A stretch of DNA of 64,000 bases from an uncultured Bacteroidales bacterium (lineage in GTDB: Bacteria; Bacteroidota; Bacteroidia; Bacteroidales; F082): NCBI GenBank assembly GCA_947305795.1, contig CAMZEK010000003.1:35352-99351 (forward strand), written 5' to 3'. The notes beneath the pieces are model-generated. The model searched no databases. It saw only the letters and a list, made by a program, of their open reading frames with translations, and was not told the DNA's origin. Of the stretch, positions 15,729 through 30,785 are shown piece after piece (positions within the stretch are counted from its first letter, which is position 1; each line of letters begins with the position of its first letter). Both the position numbers and the translations under genes were made by a program.

Positions 15729-16496
15729 TTAAAAGTCAGATTGCAAAAATACTGATTTTTTTCTCACGGGTTGTGCTATTTCTGAAACGCGTAGAGTGGT
15801 TGCATCTAAGTGCTTCGTATCTGTCTGAAGCAATTGTTTAAGGGCGCGTGGAGCGCGTGTAGACCAATACTCTATATTTCGGATGGAATGAAGGTCAGAG
15901 CCTGCAATGTTGTAGTAATTCTGCTTAAGGAGCCAGCGAGCCTTGTCCCTCGCTTCGGAGCCATAGGCACCTGCCACCGACGAGAGGTTTAACTGAAAAC
16001 GGATATCCTTATTCTTTAGCGCGGTATAGCGTTCCTTGCCCATATATACATAACGTTCGGGGTGGGCTAGCATGGGATAATACCCTTTCTGCTTGATACG
16101 AGACAAAATTGCGTCCATATCCATTGGCGGAGTGAAATATGAAGTTTCCACCAAAAGTTGGTTATGCTCCTCGCCTAATGTCAACAAATCACCTTGTTCC
16201 AACCGCTCTTCAAAAAGAGCATCCATCATATATTCTGCCGCAAGATGTAACTTGATTGGCCCTTGGTATGCTTCACAAAGCTCGGCGAAACGTGCTTGCA
16301 GATTTGCCGTTGTATTGGGGATATCCTCCATGATATGAGGCGTGCACCACACCTCTGCAATGCCAAGCTGAGCATATTGTTCCAGAACTTTCAGCGACAC
16401 CTCCATTTTTTTCACTCCATCGTCCACTCCGGGAAGTATGTGGGAGTGGTGGTCAGTGAAGTTGGTGAGCAGGGAAGATATTTTATGGAAAAACAT
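15729..16496 (-). CDS. CpsB/CapC-type tyrosine-protein phosphatase (PHP family)
   Basis: A manganese-dependent PHP-fold phosphatase that removes phosphate from the tyrosine tail of the cognate Wzc kinase, tuning polysaccharide chain length and export. The metal-binding motif is DHHSHILPGVDDG near residue 15, with further ligands in CTPH, LAHPERY and SDLHS. It lies 21 bp downstream of the Wzc-like kinase, as expected for a kinase-phosphatase pair. Length (255 aa) is typical. Confidence 0.92.
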   Translation of the reverse strand: MFFHKISSLLTNFTDHHSHILPGVDDGVKKMEVSLKVLEQYAQLGIAEVWCTPHIMEDIPNTTANLQARFAELCEAYQGPIKLHLAAEYMMDALFEERLEQGDLLTLGEEHNQLLVETSYFTPPMDMDAILSRIKQKGYYPMLAHPERYVYMGKERYTALKNKDIRFQLNLSSVAGAYGSEARDKARWLLKQNYYNIAGSDLHSIRNIEYWSTRAPRALKQLLQTDTKHLDATTLRVSEIAQPVRKKSVFLQSDF

Positions 16497-16517
16497 ACAA
16501 ATTAGAATTCCAAAGAT

Positions 16518-19034
16518 TTAACTCTTTTCTTCTTCCTTGTCATCATCGTGATAATATCCGCCTCTTTGTCCATATCCATAGGCGCTATGGTAACCGTATT
16601 TGCCGCCATATTTGTAACCGTAACGATAACCGTAGCGATAACCGTAACGATAACCATAGCGACCATCATTGCCCATAGTGCCATTGAGAACCAGACACAT
16701 GTTCTTGTATTTGTTTTGCGTGTAAAGGTTCTCAAGCTCGGGTAATAGGCTGCGTTCCAACAGACCAGCGCGTACCACGAAAATAGTACGGTCAACGTAC
16801 TTATTAATAATCTGGGGATCGGCCACGATGTCAATGGGGGGACAGTCGATAAGTACATAGTCATACTCTTTCCCAAAACGGGTAATCAACTCACCAAATC
16901 GCTCAGTTTCAAGCAATTCAGTAGGATTGGGCGGTATGGTACCCACGGGCAGATAATACAATCCTGGGTAATCAGTACTTGGGATAATAAGCTGATTCAA
17001 ATCTTCCTCCTGACGGGCAAGATAGTTGGCAATACCTTTTTTCGGTGAGAAAACGTAAGCCGACAGGGAAGCATGGCGCAAGTCTCCATCAATCACCAGC
17101 ACTTTCTTTTCCTTGATGGCAAGAGCAATAGCCGAGTTGATGGCAATGAACGACTTACCTGATCCTGGGTTGAACGAAGTGAACATAAAGACATTGGAGG
17201 CTTTGTCCTTGCTCATAAACTCCAGATTGGTGCGGAACACACGGAACGCTTCATTGATGACATTACGGCTGCCTTTTTTCACCACCACGTCGCCGGCAAA
17301 GCCTTTTTTAACTTCTTGGTCTTTTTGCTCGGTGCGTTTCTTTTTCGCTTCTTTCTTATGCTTTTTCTGGTCAGATTCGCTGTAAGCCAACGGTATTTCG
17401 CCAATAAAAGGCAATGACAGTTTCTCCAAATCCTTGCGGCCACGTATGGTCGTGTTGAGGCGCTCTTTCAAGTACAGAATAATAGCAGGGATGGCCAAGC
17501 CAATCACTAAAGCTATCAATCTAATCCTGGAAGTGTTGGGTTTGGTAGGCATAAGAGGACCGTTGGGCTCTTCGATAATTCTCGTGTTATAAGCTGTGAA
17601 GGCTTGCGACAACTGGTTCTCCTCACGTTTTTGGAGCAGGAAGAGATAAAGGGACTCTTTCACTTTTTGTTGACGTTCCACCGAAAGCAAATACTTGGCT
17701 TGACTAGGATTGGCGGCAAGGCGTTCGTTGATTTGTCGTTCGGTTCCTTGCAGGCTGGCCAGCTGGTTGCCAAGGGTCACCAATTGGTTGTCAATGCTGG
17801 TGATGATGGCCTGGCGTAAGGACGAAAGGTTTTCATCCATATCAACAACCAACGGGTTTTCTTCACTACTGTTGGCAGCCAAACTGTTGCGGCGGAGCAT
17901 CAAACTGTTGTAAGTGTTGATTTGACTTTCAATGTTGCTGCTGTTGATACCTGAATTTACAGGCAACAATTGGTCGTTTATTGTCTCACTGACCAGCATG
18001 TTCCTAATAAAACGAGTGATGGAAATCTGGTTGGTGATTTCCAGAATACGGTCGGTAGTGGCTGAGTTTTGTGTCAGGTACATCCGGGAGACGGCGTTGA
18101 CGTCGGGCAAAAGGTTTTCGCTCTTGTAGGTGGAGATATCGCTATCCACGTCGCCTAGTTCTTGCTCAATCAGCCTCAAACGGTCATCGATAAAGATGGA
18201 CGTGCTCACCATGATTTGGTTCTTGTCCTGCAGCCATTTGTTGTTGTAAACGGCAATCAACATATTGAGGAAATCGTCGGCTCTTCTTTTGGAGATGTCA
18301 TTGACAGAAAGGGTCATGACATCAGCGTTTTTGGCTGATAATTCGACTTTCAGTTTTGTCGCATATGTCCGAGCAGCTCTTTCAATGCCAGAATGATGCA
18401 CATGGATCTTGTCGTATTCAGCATCGCTTTGATAATAGTCGGTAGGACGGATACACAGCAAACCTATAGGCGTGTTGACCGTATCACCCAAATGGACCAT
18501 CATGTTGTTGTCTGATATTTCCTCGTTGTTGAGGATGAAATCAGAAAGCTGTACACCTTCTTTGGTGATTTTCATATCGAATGATAATGAGGCATTGTCA
18601 AACGCCCCCAAAAGGTCCACGTTTACAGGCAAGGTCTTGTCATAAAGCAAGATGGGATGGAAACGGCCGTCTATAGTGTAGTTCATGTCCAAGTGCAAAA
18701 GTCGGACGGCTTCTTTGATGATATCAAGAGAGTTGATGGTAAGCAGCTCGTTGTTGATTTTCACGCCAGAGCTAAAAAATCCCATGTCTGAAAATTCGCT
18801 CACATCAATGGCCGACCTGCCTTTTTCATCCGACTTCACCAACAACTTGGCTGAGCGGGAATAGACGGGTGTGGTCTTATTCAAATAATATGTCGCTAAA
18901 ACAAGAACCAACACAACGGAAATGACAAACCAATACCAGTGCGAAAGGCAAAGATAAAATATGGCTTTCACATCGATAGTTTGTTCTTCCTGTGGTTTAG
19001 CTTGATTTGTAGGAGTTTTTTGGGGTTCTGCCAT
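16518..19034 (-). CDS. Wzc-like polysaccharide co-polymerase / tyrosine autokinase
   Basis: An inner-membrane chain-length regulator and bacterial tyrosine kinase (838 aa). Seen: N-terminal helix near residues 30-50, a long periplasmic Wzz-type region with coiled coil, a second helix near residue 510, then a cytoplasmic kinase with Walker A SFNPGSGKS, Walker A' VLVIDGDLR and Walker B VLIDCPPIDIVAD. The C-terminus is an extreme tyrosine tail (RYGYRYGYRYGY...) that is presumably autophosphorylated. It sits between Wza and CpsB genes; no glycosyltransferase or polymerase gene is nearby. Confidence 0.93.
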   Translation of the reverse strand: MAEPQKTPTNQAKPQEEQTIDVKAIFYLCLSHWYWFVISVVLVLVLATYYLNKTTPVYSRSAKLLVKSDEKGRSAIDVSEFSDMGFFSSGVKINNELLTINSLDIIKEAVRLLHLDMNYTIDGRFHPILLYDKTLPVNVDLLGAFDNASLSFDMKITKEGVQLSDFILNNEEISDNNMMVHLGDTVNTPIGLLCIRPTDYYQSDAEYDKIHVHHSGIERAARTYATKLKVELSAKNADVMTLSVNDISKRRADDFLNMLIAVYNNKWLQDKNQIMVSTSIFIDDRLRLIEQELGDVDSDISTYKSENLLPDVNAVSRMYLTQNSATTDRILEITNQISITRFIRNMLVSETINDQLLPVNSGINSSNIESQINTYNSLMLRRNSLAANSSEENPLVVDMDENLSSLRQAIITSIDNQLVTLGNQLASLQGTERQINERLAANPSQAKYLLSVERQQKVKESLYLFLLQKREENQLSQAFTAYNTRIIEEPNGPLMPTKPNTSRIRLIALVIGLAIPAIILYLKERLNTTIRGRKDLEKLSLPFIGEIPLAYSESDQKKHKKEAKKKRTEQKDQEVKKGFAGDVVVKKGSRNVINEAFRVFRTNLEFMSKDKASNVFMFTSFNPGSGKSFIAINSAIALAIKEKKVLVIDGDLRHASLSAYVFSPKKGIANYLARQEEDLNQLIIPSTDYPGLYYLPVGTIPPNPTELLETERFGELITRFGKEYDYVLIDCPPIDIVADPQIINKYVDRTIFVVRAGLLERSLLPELENLYTQNKYKNMCLVLNGTMGNDGRYGYRYGYRYGYRYGYKYGGKYGYHSAYGYGQRGGYYHDDDKEEEKS
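16613..16662. repeat. 12-bp tandem repeat coding for the Wzc tyrosine tail
   Basis: About four copies of a 12-bp unit (taaccgtaacga-like on the plus strand) encode RYGY repeats on the minus strand. Gain or loss of a unit keeps the frame, so tail length could vary by slippage. Confidence 0.75.
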
Positions 19035-19101
19035 GACTGTAGGAATAATAATTGTTTATGCAAATATACTAGATGCTATATTTTCAGGCCAATTTTTGTT
19101 T

Positions 19102-20010
19102 TTATTTGGCTCTTGTCATCAATACTGAGATTGTGGTAGCTACGGAAGCGAGCAAAGAGACGACAGAAATCCAGAAGGATGCGGATTGAACTGTATTGGC
19201 ATTGACGGTAGATTCGTTGGCGCGCTTGGCGTTGGGCTCAACGTAAATATAGTCATTTTGATGGATGTAATAAGCAGGAGAATTTTGTACGTTGTCGAAA
19301 GAGCGCATATCAACGGTATAGGCCAAAAGTTTTCCATTGGAATCAGGACGAAGCACCAAAACGTTGTCGCGTTTGCCGTTGATGCTCATATCGCCGGCCA
19401 TCGACAAGGCATCCAAGAGGGTAATATGGTCGCGGGTAATTCTATATGTGCCAGGGACTTTCACTTCGCCCATCACGGAGAACTGAAGGTTGACAAATTC
19501 TACTGTTACCACGGGGTCGTTAACCAAATTACGGTTGGTCAGTTCGTTCTTAATATATGCTGACAATTCGTCGCGTGTCTTCCCTGCGGCTTGCACCAAA
19601 CCCAACACTGGGAAGTCGATAGTGCCATCGGATTTGATAATGTAGCCTGAAGCACCTTGATTTGTGTTAACCAATTGTTCTTGAGTTTGTCCTAATATAC
19701 GAGCCGTGTAAGGAAGGTTGAATAAGGCGGTCAGTTCGGGAACTTTGCTGTTGACGATAATGGAAATTTTGTCTTCGGGACGTAGGCGAATTTCAGGAGT
19801 AGGTTGTTCTTCCGTGCCCATAACAATCTGACGGTCTTGTATGTCCTGGAAATAAGTAATCCTCTTGGAAACATTGCATGATGAAATCAAGAGCATAAGG
19901 GCGATTATGAACAAACCGTTACTAGTTAAAATAACGTTTTTTTTGGTCGGCATAATCTTGCCCTGACCACTTACACCCTTTATAGTTTGATTTTTTGTTT
20001 TGAATAACAT
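19102..20010 (-). CDS. Wza-like polysaccharide export lipoprotein
   Basis: An outer-membrane polysaccharide export protein (Poly_export and SLBB domains). The lipobox is LLISSC. The ORF starts at 20010, but the ATG at 19953 (MPTKKNVILTS) places the lipidated cysteine at residue 26 and gives a better signal peptide, so it may be the real start. After it come the Poly_export motif RLRPEDKISIIV, a region ending in DPVVTVEFVN, and an SLBB-like domain with the C-terminal helix SFWISVVSLLASVATTISVL. First gene of the Wza-Wzc-CpsB operon. Confidence 0.92.
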   Translation of the reverse strand: MLFKTKNQTIKGVSGQGKIMPTKKNVILTSNGLFIIALMLLISSCNVSKRITYFQDIQDRQIVMGTEEQPTPEIRLRPEDKISIIVNSKVPELTALFNLPYTARILGQTQEQLVNTNQGASGYIIKSDGTIDFPVLGLVQAAGKTRDELSAYIKNELTNRNLVNDPVVTVEFVNLQFSVMGEVKVPGTYRITRDHITLLDALSMAGDMSINGKRDNVLVLRPDSNGKLLAYTVDMRSFDNVQNSPAYYIHQNDYIYVEPNAKRANESTVNANTVQSASFWISVVSLLASVATTISVLMTRAK

Positions 20011-20066
20011 AATTAAATCACATTAGTTCAACAAGTTAAAGCTAGGCTTGAGCCTATTTCGCGAGC

Positions 20067-20096
20067 CAAAGATACGACAAAAATCTCAATTCGCAA
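20067..20096 (-). promoter_or_regulatory. Promoter of the wza-wzc-cpsB operon
   Basis: Minus-strand -7 box TATCTTTG (20067-20074) with TTG at 20094-20096, 19 bp upstream of it, fits the Bacteroidota -33/-7 spacing. The leader to the Wza gene is about 50 nt. Confidence 0.6.
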
Positions 20097-20199
20097 GTGT
20101 TTTTTTATGAAAAGTGGAAATGCAAGACCAAAAATGGTCGGAAAGGTCTATAATTACAAGAATCGAACAAAGGTCAAAAGCCAAGAATAAGATGTGCTT

Positions 20200-20231
20200 T
20201 TTGGAAGTGATTGGATAAATTCGTATTTTTG
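20200..20231 (+). promoter_or_regulatory. Promoter of the peroxiredoxin gene
   Basis: TTTG at 20200-20203, a 20-bp spacer and TATTTTTG at 20224-20231 give the clearest Bacteroidota promoter in the window. It lies inside the ORF-track start, which decides for the ATG at 20259. Confidence 0.75.
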
Positions 20232-20258
20232 CACGCCGTAAACTCAAATCTTATTAAG

Positions 20259-20702
20259 ATGCTGCAAAAAGGAACTAAAGCCCCGTATTTTGAGGGAAAA
20301 GACGAAAATGGTAATCTCGTGAAACTCACTGATTTTGCTGGTAAGAAACTGGTGTTGTATTTCTATCCCAAGGACAGTACGCCAGGCTGCACTGCCGAGG
20401 CCTGCGACCTGCGTGACAACTACGAGCGTTTTATCACCTTGGGTTATAGCATTATCGGCATCAGTCGTGATAGTGCTGCCTCGCATCAACGTTTCATCGC
20501 CAAATACAACTTGCCTTTCCACCTCATCGCCGACACCGATTTGACTATTCTAAAGACTTACGAGGCTTGGGGCGAGAAGAAAATGTATGGCAAGGTGACT
20601 GAAGGCACGCTGCGTATCACCTACGTCATCGACGAGGAAGGCACCATCATCGACGCTATCGGCAAGGTGGACACTAAGAACCATACAGCACAAATCTTAT
20701 AA
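20259..20702 (+). CDS. bcp: Thioredoxin-dependent peroxiredoxin (BCP/AhpC-TSA family)
   Basis: A cytoplasmic thiol peroxidase that reduces hydrogen and organic peroxides. With the start moved to 20259 (MLQKGTKAPYF, 147 aa) because the promoter lies within the longer ORF, the peroxidatic cysteine is C44 in STPGCTAEACDL and the resolving cysteine is C49, the BCP arrangement. The C-terminus TKNHTAQIL is characteristic. Oxygen defence suits an anaerobe. It is 50 bp ahead of an acyl ligase and may be co-transcribed with it. Confidence 0.93.
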   Translation: MLQKGTKAPYFEGKDENGNLVKLTDFAGKKLVLYFYPKDSTPGCTAEACDLRDNYERFITLGYSIIGISRDSAASHQRFIAKYNLPFHLIADTDLTILKTYEAWGEKKMYGKVTEGTLRITYVIDEEGTIIDAIGKVDTKNHTAQIL

Positions 20703-20752
20703 CTCGAAACTCACTTGGGATTAAGAATAATAATAACTCATCAAATATTACA

Positions 20753-24764
<4,012 letters not shown>

Positions 24765-24774
24765 TTGGGGTAAT

Positions 24775-24825
24775 ACGAAAACAAAGAATCCCGAACTGCC
24801 ATCGACGGTTCGGGATTCTTTTCGT
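24775..24825. terminator. Bidirectional terminator between GH97 and the GNAT gene
   Basis: A perfect stem GAATCCCGAAC / GTTCGGGATTC with flanking acgaaaa / ttttcgt serves two convergent genes. Confidence 0.85.
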
Positions 24826-24832
24826 AATGGTT

Positions 24833-25948
24833 TCAAATCGTTTTCTTGTAGGCTCGCCGACGCATAAAAGGCACGGTATGGTAGTCGCCGAATAGCGACT
24901 GAACCTTGTAGTTCTCCTCCAACTGCGGGTTGAGGATGACCTTGGAGACGTCACGCCGTATACAATTTTCGTGCAGGTACTTGAACAGTAGCAAAGGCAC
25001 GCCACAGCCCTGATACTTAGGTGCTACGCCTATGATGAGGGCTTCCAAGGTGTCGTTTTTCTTCAGTGCCTTGAGAATGTGGATGAATCCAAAGGGGAAC
25101 AGACGCCCGTTGGCCTTTTTCACCGCTTTAGAGAGCGAGGGCACACAAAACAGGAATCCTACGGGTTTGTCTTCTTTATTGACGACTACGGCCACGAAAT
25201 CCTTGTCCAAAATGGGAACGTAGGTGTCCAAGTAGTTCTTTATCTGCTTGTCGGTCAGAGGTGAGAATCCCATCAGCGGCGCGAAGGCATCGTTATACAT
25301 GTGGAAGATTTCCATGCCATATTGCTTGCTCATCTGTCTCATGCTCTTAGGTTGCACCACATGGACGCCATAGCGTTCCTCGATGAGGTGGGCAAATTCG
25401 TAGGTGGACGGCAGCTTGCCATCCAAAAGGAGTACGCTTTGTGTCCAGTCCACGTCCTTCACATAACCCAACTTTTGCAGCATGGTGTCGTAGTAAGGAT
25501 AGTTGTAAAGGCAAGTGAAGGGGCTGAGGTTTTCATAGCCTTCCACCAATAGCCCTTCTTTGTCCATGTCGGTAAAGCCCCACGGCCCAATGATTTCGGT
25601 GCAGCCGCGTTCCTTGCCCCAAGTGATGACAGTATCCAACAAGGCTTTCAGAACCTCTTCATCTTCAATGAAATCGAGCCAACCGAAGCGCACTTTCTTT
25701 ACGTCCTTATTGGCTTTGTGGTTGATGATGGCAGCCACGCGTCCGACGATTTCGTTGTTTTTGTAGGCAAGAAAACAGTCGGCCTCGCAAAAGTCATAGG
25801 CACCGTTTTTCTTTGGGTTGAAAGTGTCGTATTCGTCGCCTTCCAAGGCGGGCACCCAGTTTTCGCAGTTTTTGTAGAGGTGAAGCGGAAAAGCCACAAA
25901 CTGTTTCATTTGCTTGTGGCTTTCCACTTTGACGATTTGGATTTGCAT
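24833..25948 (-). CDS. GNAT-fold acyltransferase, YghO/bacterial-ceramide-synthase-like (paralogue 2)
   Basis: A 371-aa paralogue of the protein at 8738. It shares AFPLHLYKNCENW near the N-terminus, IIGPWGFTDMDKEGLLVEG, LYNYPYY...GYVKDVDWTQS and a GNAT-like acetyl-CoA fold. It is immediately downstream (3 bp) of an ACP gene, which follows an AMP-forming ligase. This trio resembles the ACP, acyl-ACP synthetase and ceramide synthase genes I recall from Caulobacter ceramide synthesis. Serine palmitoyltransferase and the ketone reductase are absent from the window, so ceramide synthesis is only a candidate role. Confidence 0.78.
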   Translation of the reverse strand: MQIQIVKVESHKQMKQFVAFPLHLYKNCENWVPALEGDEYDTFNPKKNGAYDFCEADCFLAYKNNEIVGRVAAIINHKANKDVKKVRFGWLDFIEDEEVLKALLDTVITWGKERGCTEIIGPWGFTDMDKEGLLVEGYENLSPFTCLYNYPYYDTMLQKLGYVKDVDWTQSVLLLDGKLPSTYEFAHLIEERYGVHVVQPKSMRQMSKQYGMEIFHMYNDAFAPLMGFSPLTDKQIKNYLDTYVPILDKDFVAVVVNKEDKPVGFLFCVPSLSKAVKKANGRLFPFGFIHILKALKKNDTLEALIIGVAPKYQGCGVPLLLFKYLHENCIRRDVSKVILNPQLEENYKVQSLFGDYHTVPFMRRRAYKKTI

Positions 25949-25951
25949 AGG

Positions 25952-26200
25952 CTAATGTGTTGCGTTAGCGTGTGAATCAATATAATCAACCACTTCGCCT
26001 ACCGTCGTGAACTTGGGGTTGCCTTCAAACTTGAACCCAAACTTGTTTTCGATGGCGAGGCTCAGTAGCAGGATTGTCAACGAGTCGAGACCAATGTCGC
26101 GGACGAGTTGCGAATCGTCGTTGATGTTGGAGAAATCGGCTGAAGGTCTGATTTTTGTCAGGATATCTTTTAGTTCCTCATATATGGTTTCTTTTCTCAT
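25952..26200 (-). CDS. Acyl carrier protein (second, specialised)
   Basis: An 82-aa ACP with the phosphopantetheine site IGLDSLTILLLS. It is longer and more divergent than typical fatty-acid-synthesis ACPs, with an N-terminal EELKDILTKIRPS helix and a C-terminal HANATH extension. It lies 7 bp after the acyl ligase and 3 bp before the GNAT acyltransferase, so the three form one unit; the ligase probably loads it and the acyltransferase unloads it (inference). Confidence 0.88.
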   Translation of the reverse strand: MRKETIYEELKDILTKIRPSADFSNINDDSQLVRDIGLDSLTILLLSLAIENKFGFKFEGNPKFTTVGEVVDYIDSHANATH

Positions 26201-26207
26201 GACCCAA

Positions 26208-29049
<2,842 letters not shown>

Positions 29050-29050
29050 T

Positions 29051-29077
29051 CAAAAAGCCAGAGCATGGCCCTGGCTT
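29051..29077 (-). terminator. Terminator after secG
   Basis: On the minus strand, AGCCAGgGcCATgCtCTGGCT forms a hairpin followed by TTTTTG, between secG and eno. Confidence 0.75.
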
Positions 29078-29103
29078 CCTTACTGATGTTCAAATGCGCA
29101 TCG

Positions 29104-29448
29104 TTATTCAGCTGGAGTCTCTGCTGGCATTTCAGCGGCAGGAGTTTCTGCTGTAGGAGCACTCGGCATCGTGTTCTCAATTTGTTCGCGCATCTCGGTG
29201 TCGAAAGCGTTGCCCGATTTGACGTTCTTCGGGATGGTAATGCTCGAAATCAGACAGAGCACCACCAACATTCCAGCCAGGGTCCACGTGGCTTTTTCGA
29301 GGAAATCGGTCGTCTGACGAACGCCCATCATCTGGTTGGCACCACCGAAATTGGAGACCAAACCGCCACCTTTTGAGTTCTGAACCAGAACGATCAATCC
29401 TAATAACACACTGACAATCAGGATTAAAATTACTACTAATGTGTACAT
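29104..29448 (-). CDS. secG: Preprotein translocase subunit SecG
   Basis: A small inner-membrane component of SecYEG. The 114-aa protein has two helices (residues about 3-22 and 55-73) around the conserved loop VQNSKGGGLVSNFGGANQMMGVRQT, then a hydrophilic alanine/proline/glutamate-rich tail as in other Bacteroidota SecG. Last gene of the sigma-54 activator - lptE - hypothetical - secG run, with a terminator behind it. Confidence 0.95.
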   Translation of the reverse strand: MYTLVVILILIVSVLLGLIVLVQNSKGGGLVSNFGGANQMMGVRQTTDFLEKATWTLAGMLVVLCLISSITIPKNVKSGNAFDTEMREQIENTMPSAPTAETPAAEMPAETPAE

Positions 29449-29458
29449 TTCTATTGAT

Positions 29459-30274
29459 TTAAGTTTGACTTTCTTTTATCCGTTCAATTTGGGCTGCAAA
29501 ATAACGACTTTTTTCTGGATATTTCAAGCTTAATTTTTCATAAATTGAAATTGCCTTCTCAAAATAGCCTTGTTTTTCGTAGATTTTGGCCAAAGTCTCG
29601 CTGACGATGTTCTCTTGGTCGATGATGCTGTTTTGCGCCACGGAGATGGGATTATAGAACTCGGCCTTGGGTCGCGAGATGCTGGGATTCTCAAGGATGA
29701 ACTTGTCTATCAACTCTTTGCGTGATAGCTTCTTCGGCTCTGACGGTTCGTTTTCTTTGCGTTGCTTTTCGGCTTCGATTTCTTTCAGACGGTTGGCAAT
29801 AATGGCTTTCAGTTCGTCTAGCGATTTGCGTTTCTCCTCCAATAGGGCCATTTCGGCGGAAAGCTCTTCGTGACTGCCGCTGAGGTCGATCTCAGGAATG
29901 ATGAACACCTTCTCACGGATGACGCCGTTGTCAGTTTCATCCTTGGTTTCAATGGGTTGGATGGAGGAAAAGACATTGTCGGTGGGGACAAACTCATCGG
30001 GCAGGGCAGGGATTTCCGGCTCGCTTTCCAAGCGATGGCGGGCAATGAAAAAGAACAGGCGCAACTTGTCGCGGTTGGGCACGGAGACAGCAGCGCGTTT
30101 CAGTTGGGCATCGTGTTTTGGACTGTCGGCATTTTGGTAGGCGACGGATAGAAGTGCTTGACCGATAGCGAAATAGGGATAACGTTTTACTAATTGTTCC
30201 ACTTCGTCCACAGCCTTGCCTTTCATGCGCTCAGGCATCTTCATGTATCCTATTAATTGCTTGCTGTCCATCAT
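29459..30274 (-). CDS. Conserved Bacteroidota hypothetical protein
   Basis: A 271-aa protein without a signal peptide. The N-terminal half is helical (LVKRYPYFAIGQALLSVAYQNAD, RLFFFIARHRLESE), the middle is a charged coiled coil (LEEKRKSLDELKAIIANRLKEIEAEKQRKENE), and the end looks like one tetratricopeptide unit (YEKQGYFEKAISIYEKLSLKYPEKSRYF). It is packed between lptE (1 bp) and secG (10 bp), an arrangement I recall as common in Bacteroidales. Function unknown; possible envelope-assembly link by context. Confidence 0.8.
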   Translation of the reverse strand: MMDSKQLIGYMKMPERMKGKAVDEVEQLVKRYPYFAIGQALLSVAYQNADSPKHDAQLKRAAVSVPNRDKLRLFFFIARHRLESEPEIPALPDEFVPTDNVFSSIQPIETKDETDNGVIREKVFIIPEIDLSGSHEELSAEMALLEEKRKSLDELKAIIANRLKEIEAEKQRKENEPSEPKKLSRKELIDKFILENPSISRPKAEFYNPISVAQNSIIDQENIVSETLAKIYEKQGYFEKAISIYEKLSLKYPEKSRYFAAQIERIKESQT

Positions 30275-30275
30275 G

Positions 30276-30785
30276 TTACCAGTTTACCAATGCCTTGTTG
30301 AAAATATCCTCCACTAGTGCCTCGATGATGGTCGCCGTCAGACTCTCCTGTACGGCGTTGAGGTCTTGGTCACTGGGGTAGTCCTCGTAGTGCGAGAAAC
30401 TTTGCTCAAATTCTTTCGTCTCGTCGAAACGATTGCTGAAACGCACTTTCACGGTGATGGTGAGGCGGTTCATGGCGGCGGTTTGCGAGGCGGTGATGGC
30501 CACGGGGGTCGTTTTGTAGTCGGTGATTTCACCTTCAAAGGCCAAGTCGCCCCCTGAGTCGACCAAATCCAATGGGGTTTGGTTCATCATCGCGTCGCGC
30601 AAGGCGGTAGTGAAATCGTTGCTCAGCATTGGGTTGACAAGCTGGGCGTGGTTGGGGAAATAGGACACCGAAACGGTTTTAGCCTCGGCGGGAATCGACG
30701 CGCCGGAAAAGGAATAGATGCCACAACCGTGGCAGACGAAAGCCAAAATCCCACACAAAACCGCTATCTTCGCCTTGATTCTCAT
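30276..30785 (-). CDS. lptE: LPS-assembly lipoprotein LptE family
   Basis: LptE plugs the LptD barrel that inserts lipopolysaccharide into the outer membrane. The 169-aa protein has a signal peptide with a candidate lipid-modified cysteine at C21 (VCHGC), then CGIYSFSGASIPAEAKTVSVSYFPN and LVDSGGDLAFEGEITDYKTTPVA, matching the Bacteroidota LptE family. Its start overlaps the sigma-54 activator stop by 4 bp, so the two are translationally coupled. Confidence 0.9.
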   Translation of the reverse strand: MRIKAKIAVLCGILAFVCHGCGIYSFSGASIPAEAKTVSVSYFPNHAQLVNPMLSNDFTTALRDAMMNQTPLDLVDSGGDLAFEGEITDYKTTPVAITASQTAAMNRLTITVKVRFSNRFDETKEFEQSFSHYEDYPSDQDLNAVQESLTATIIEALVEDIFNKALVNW

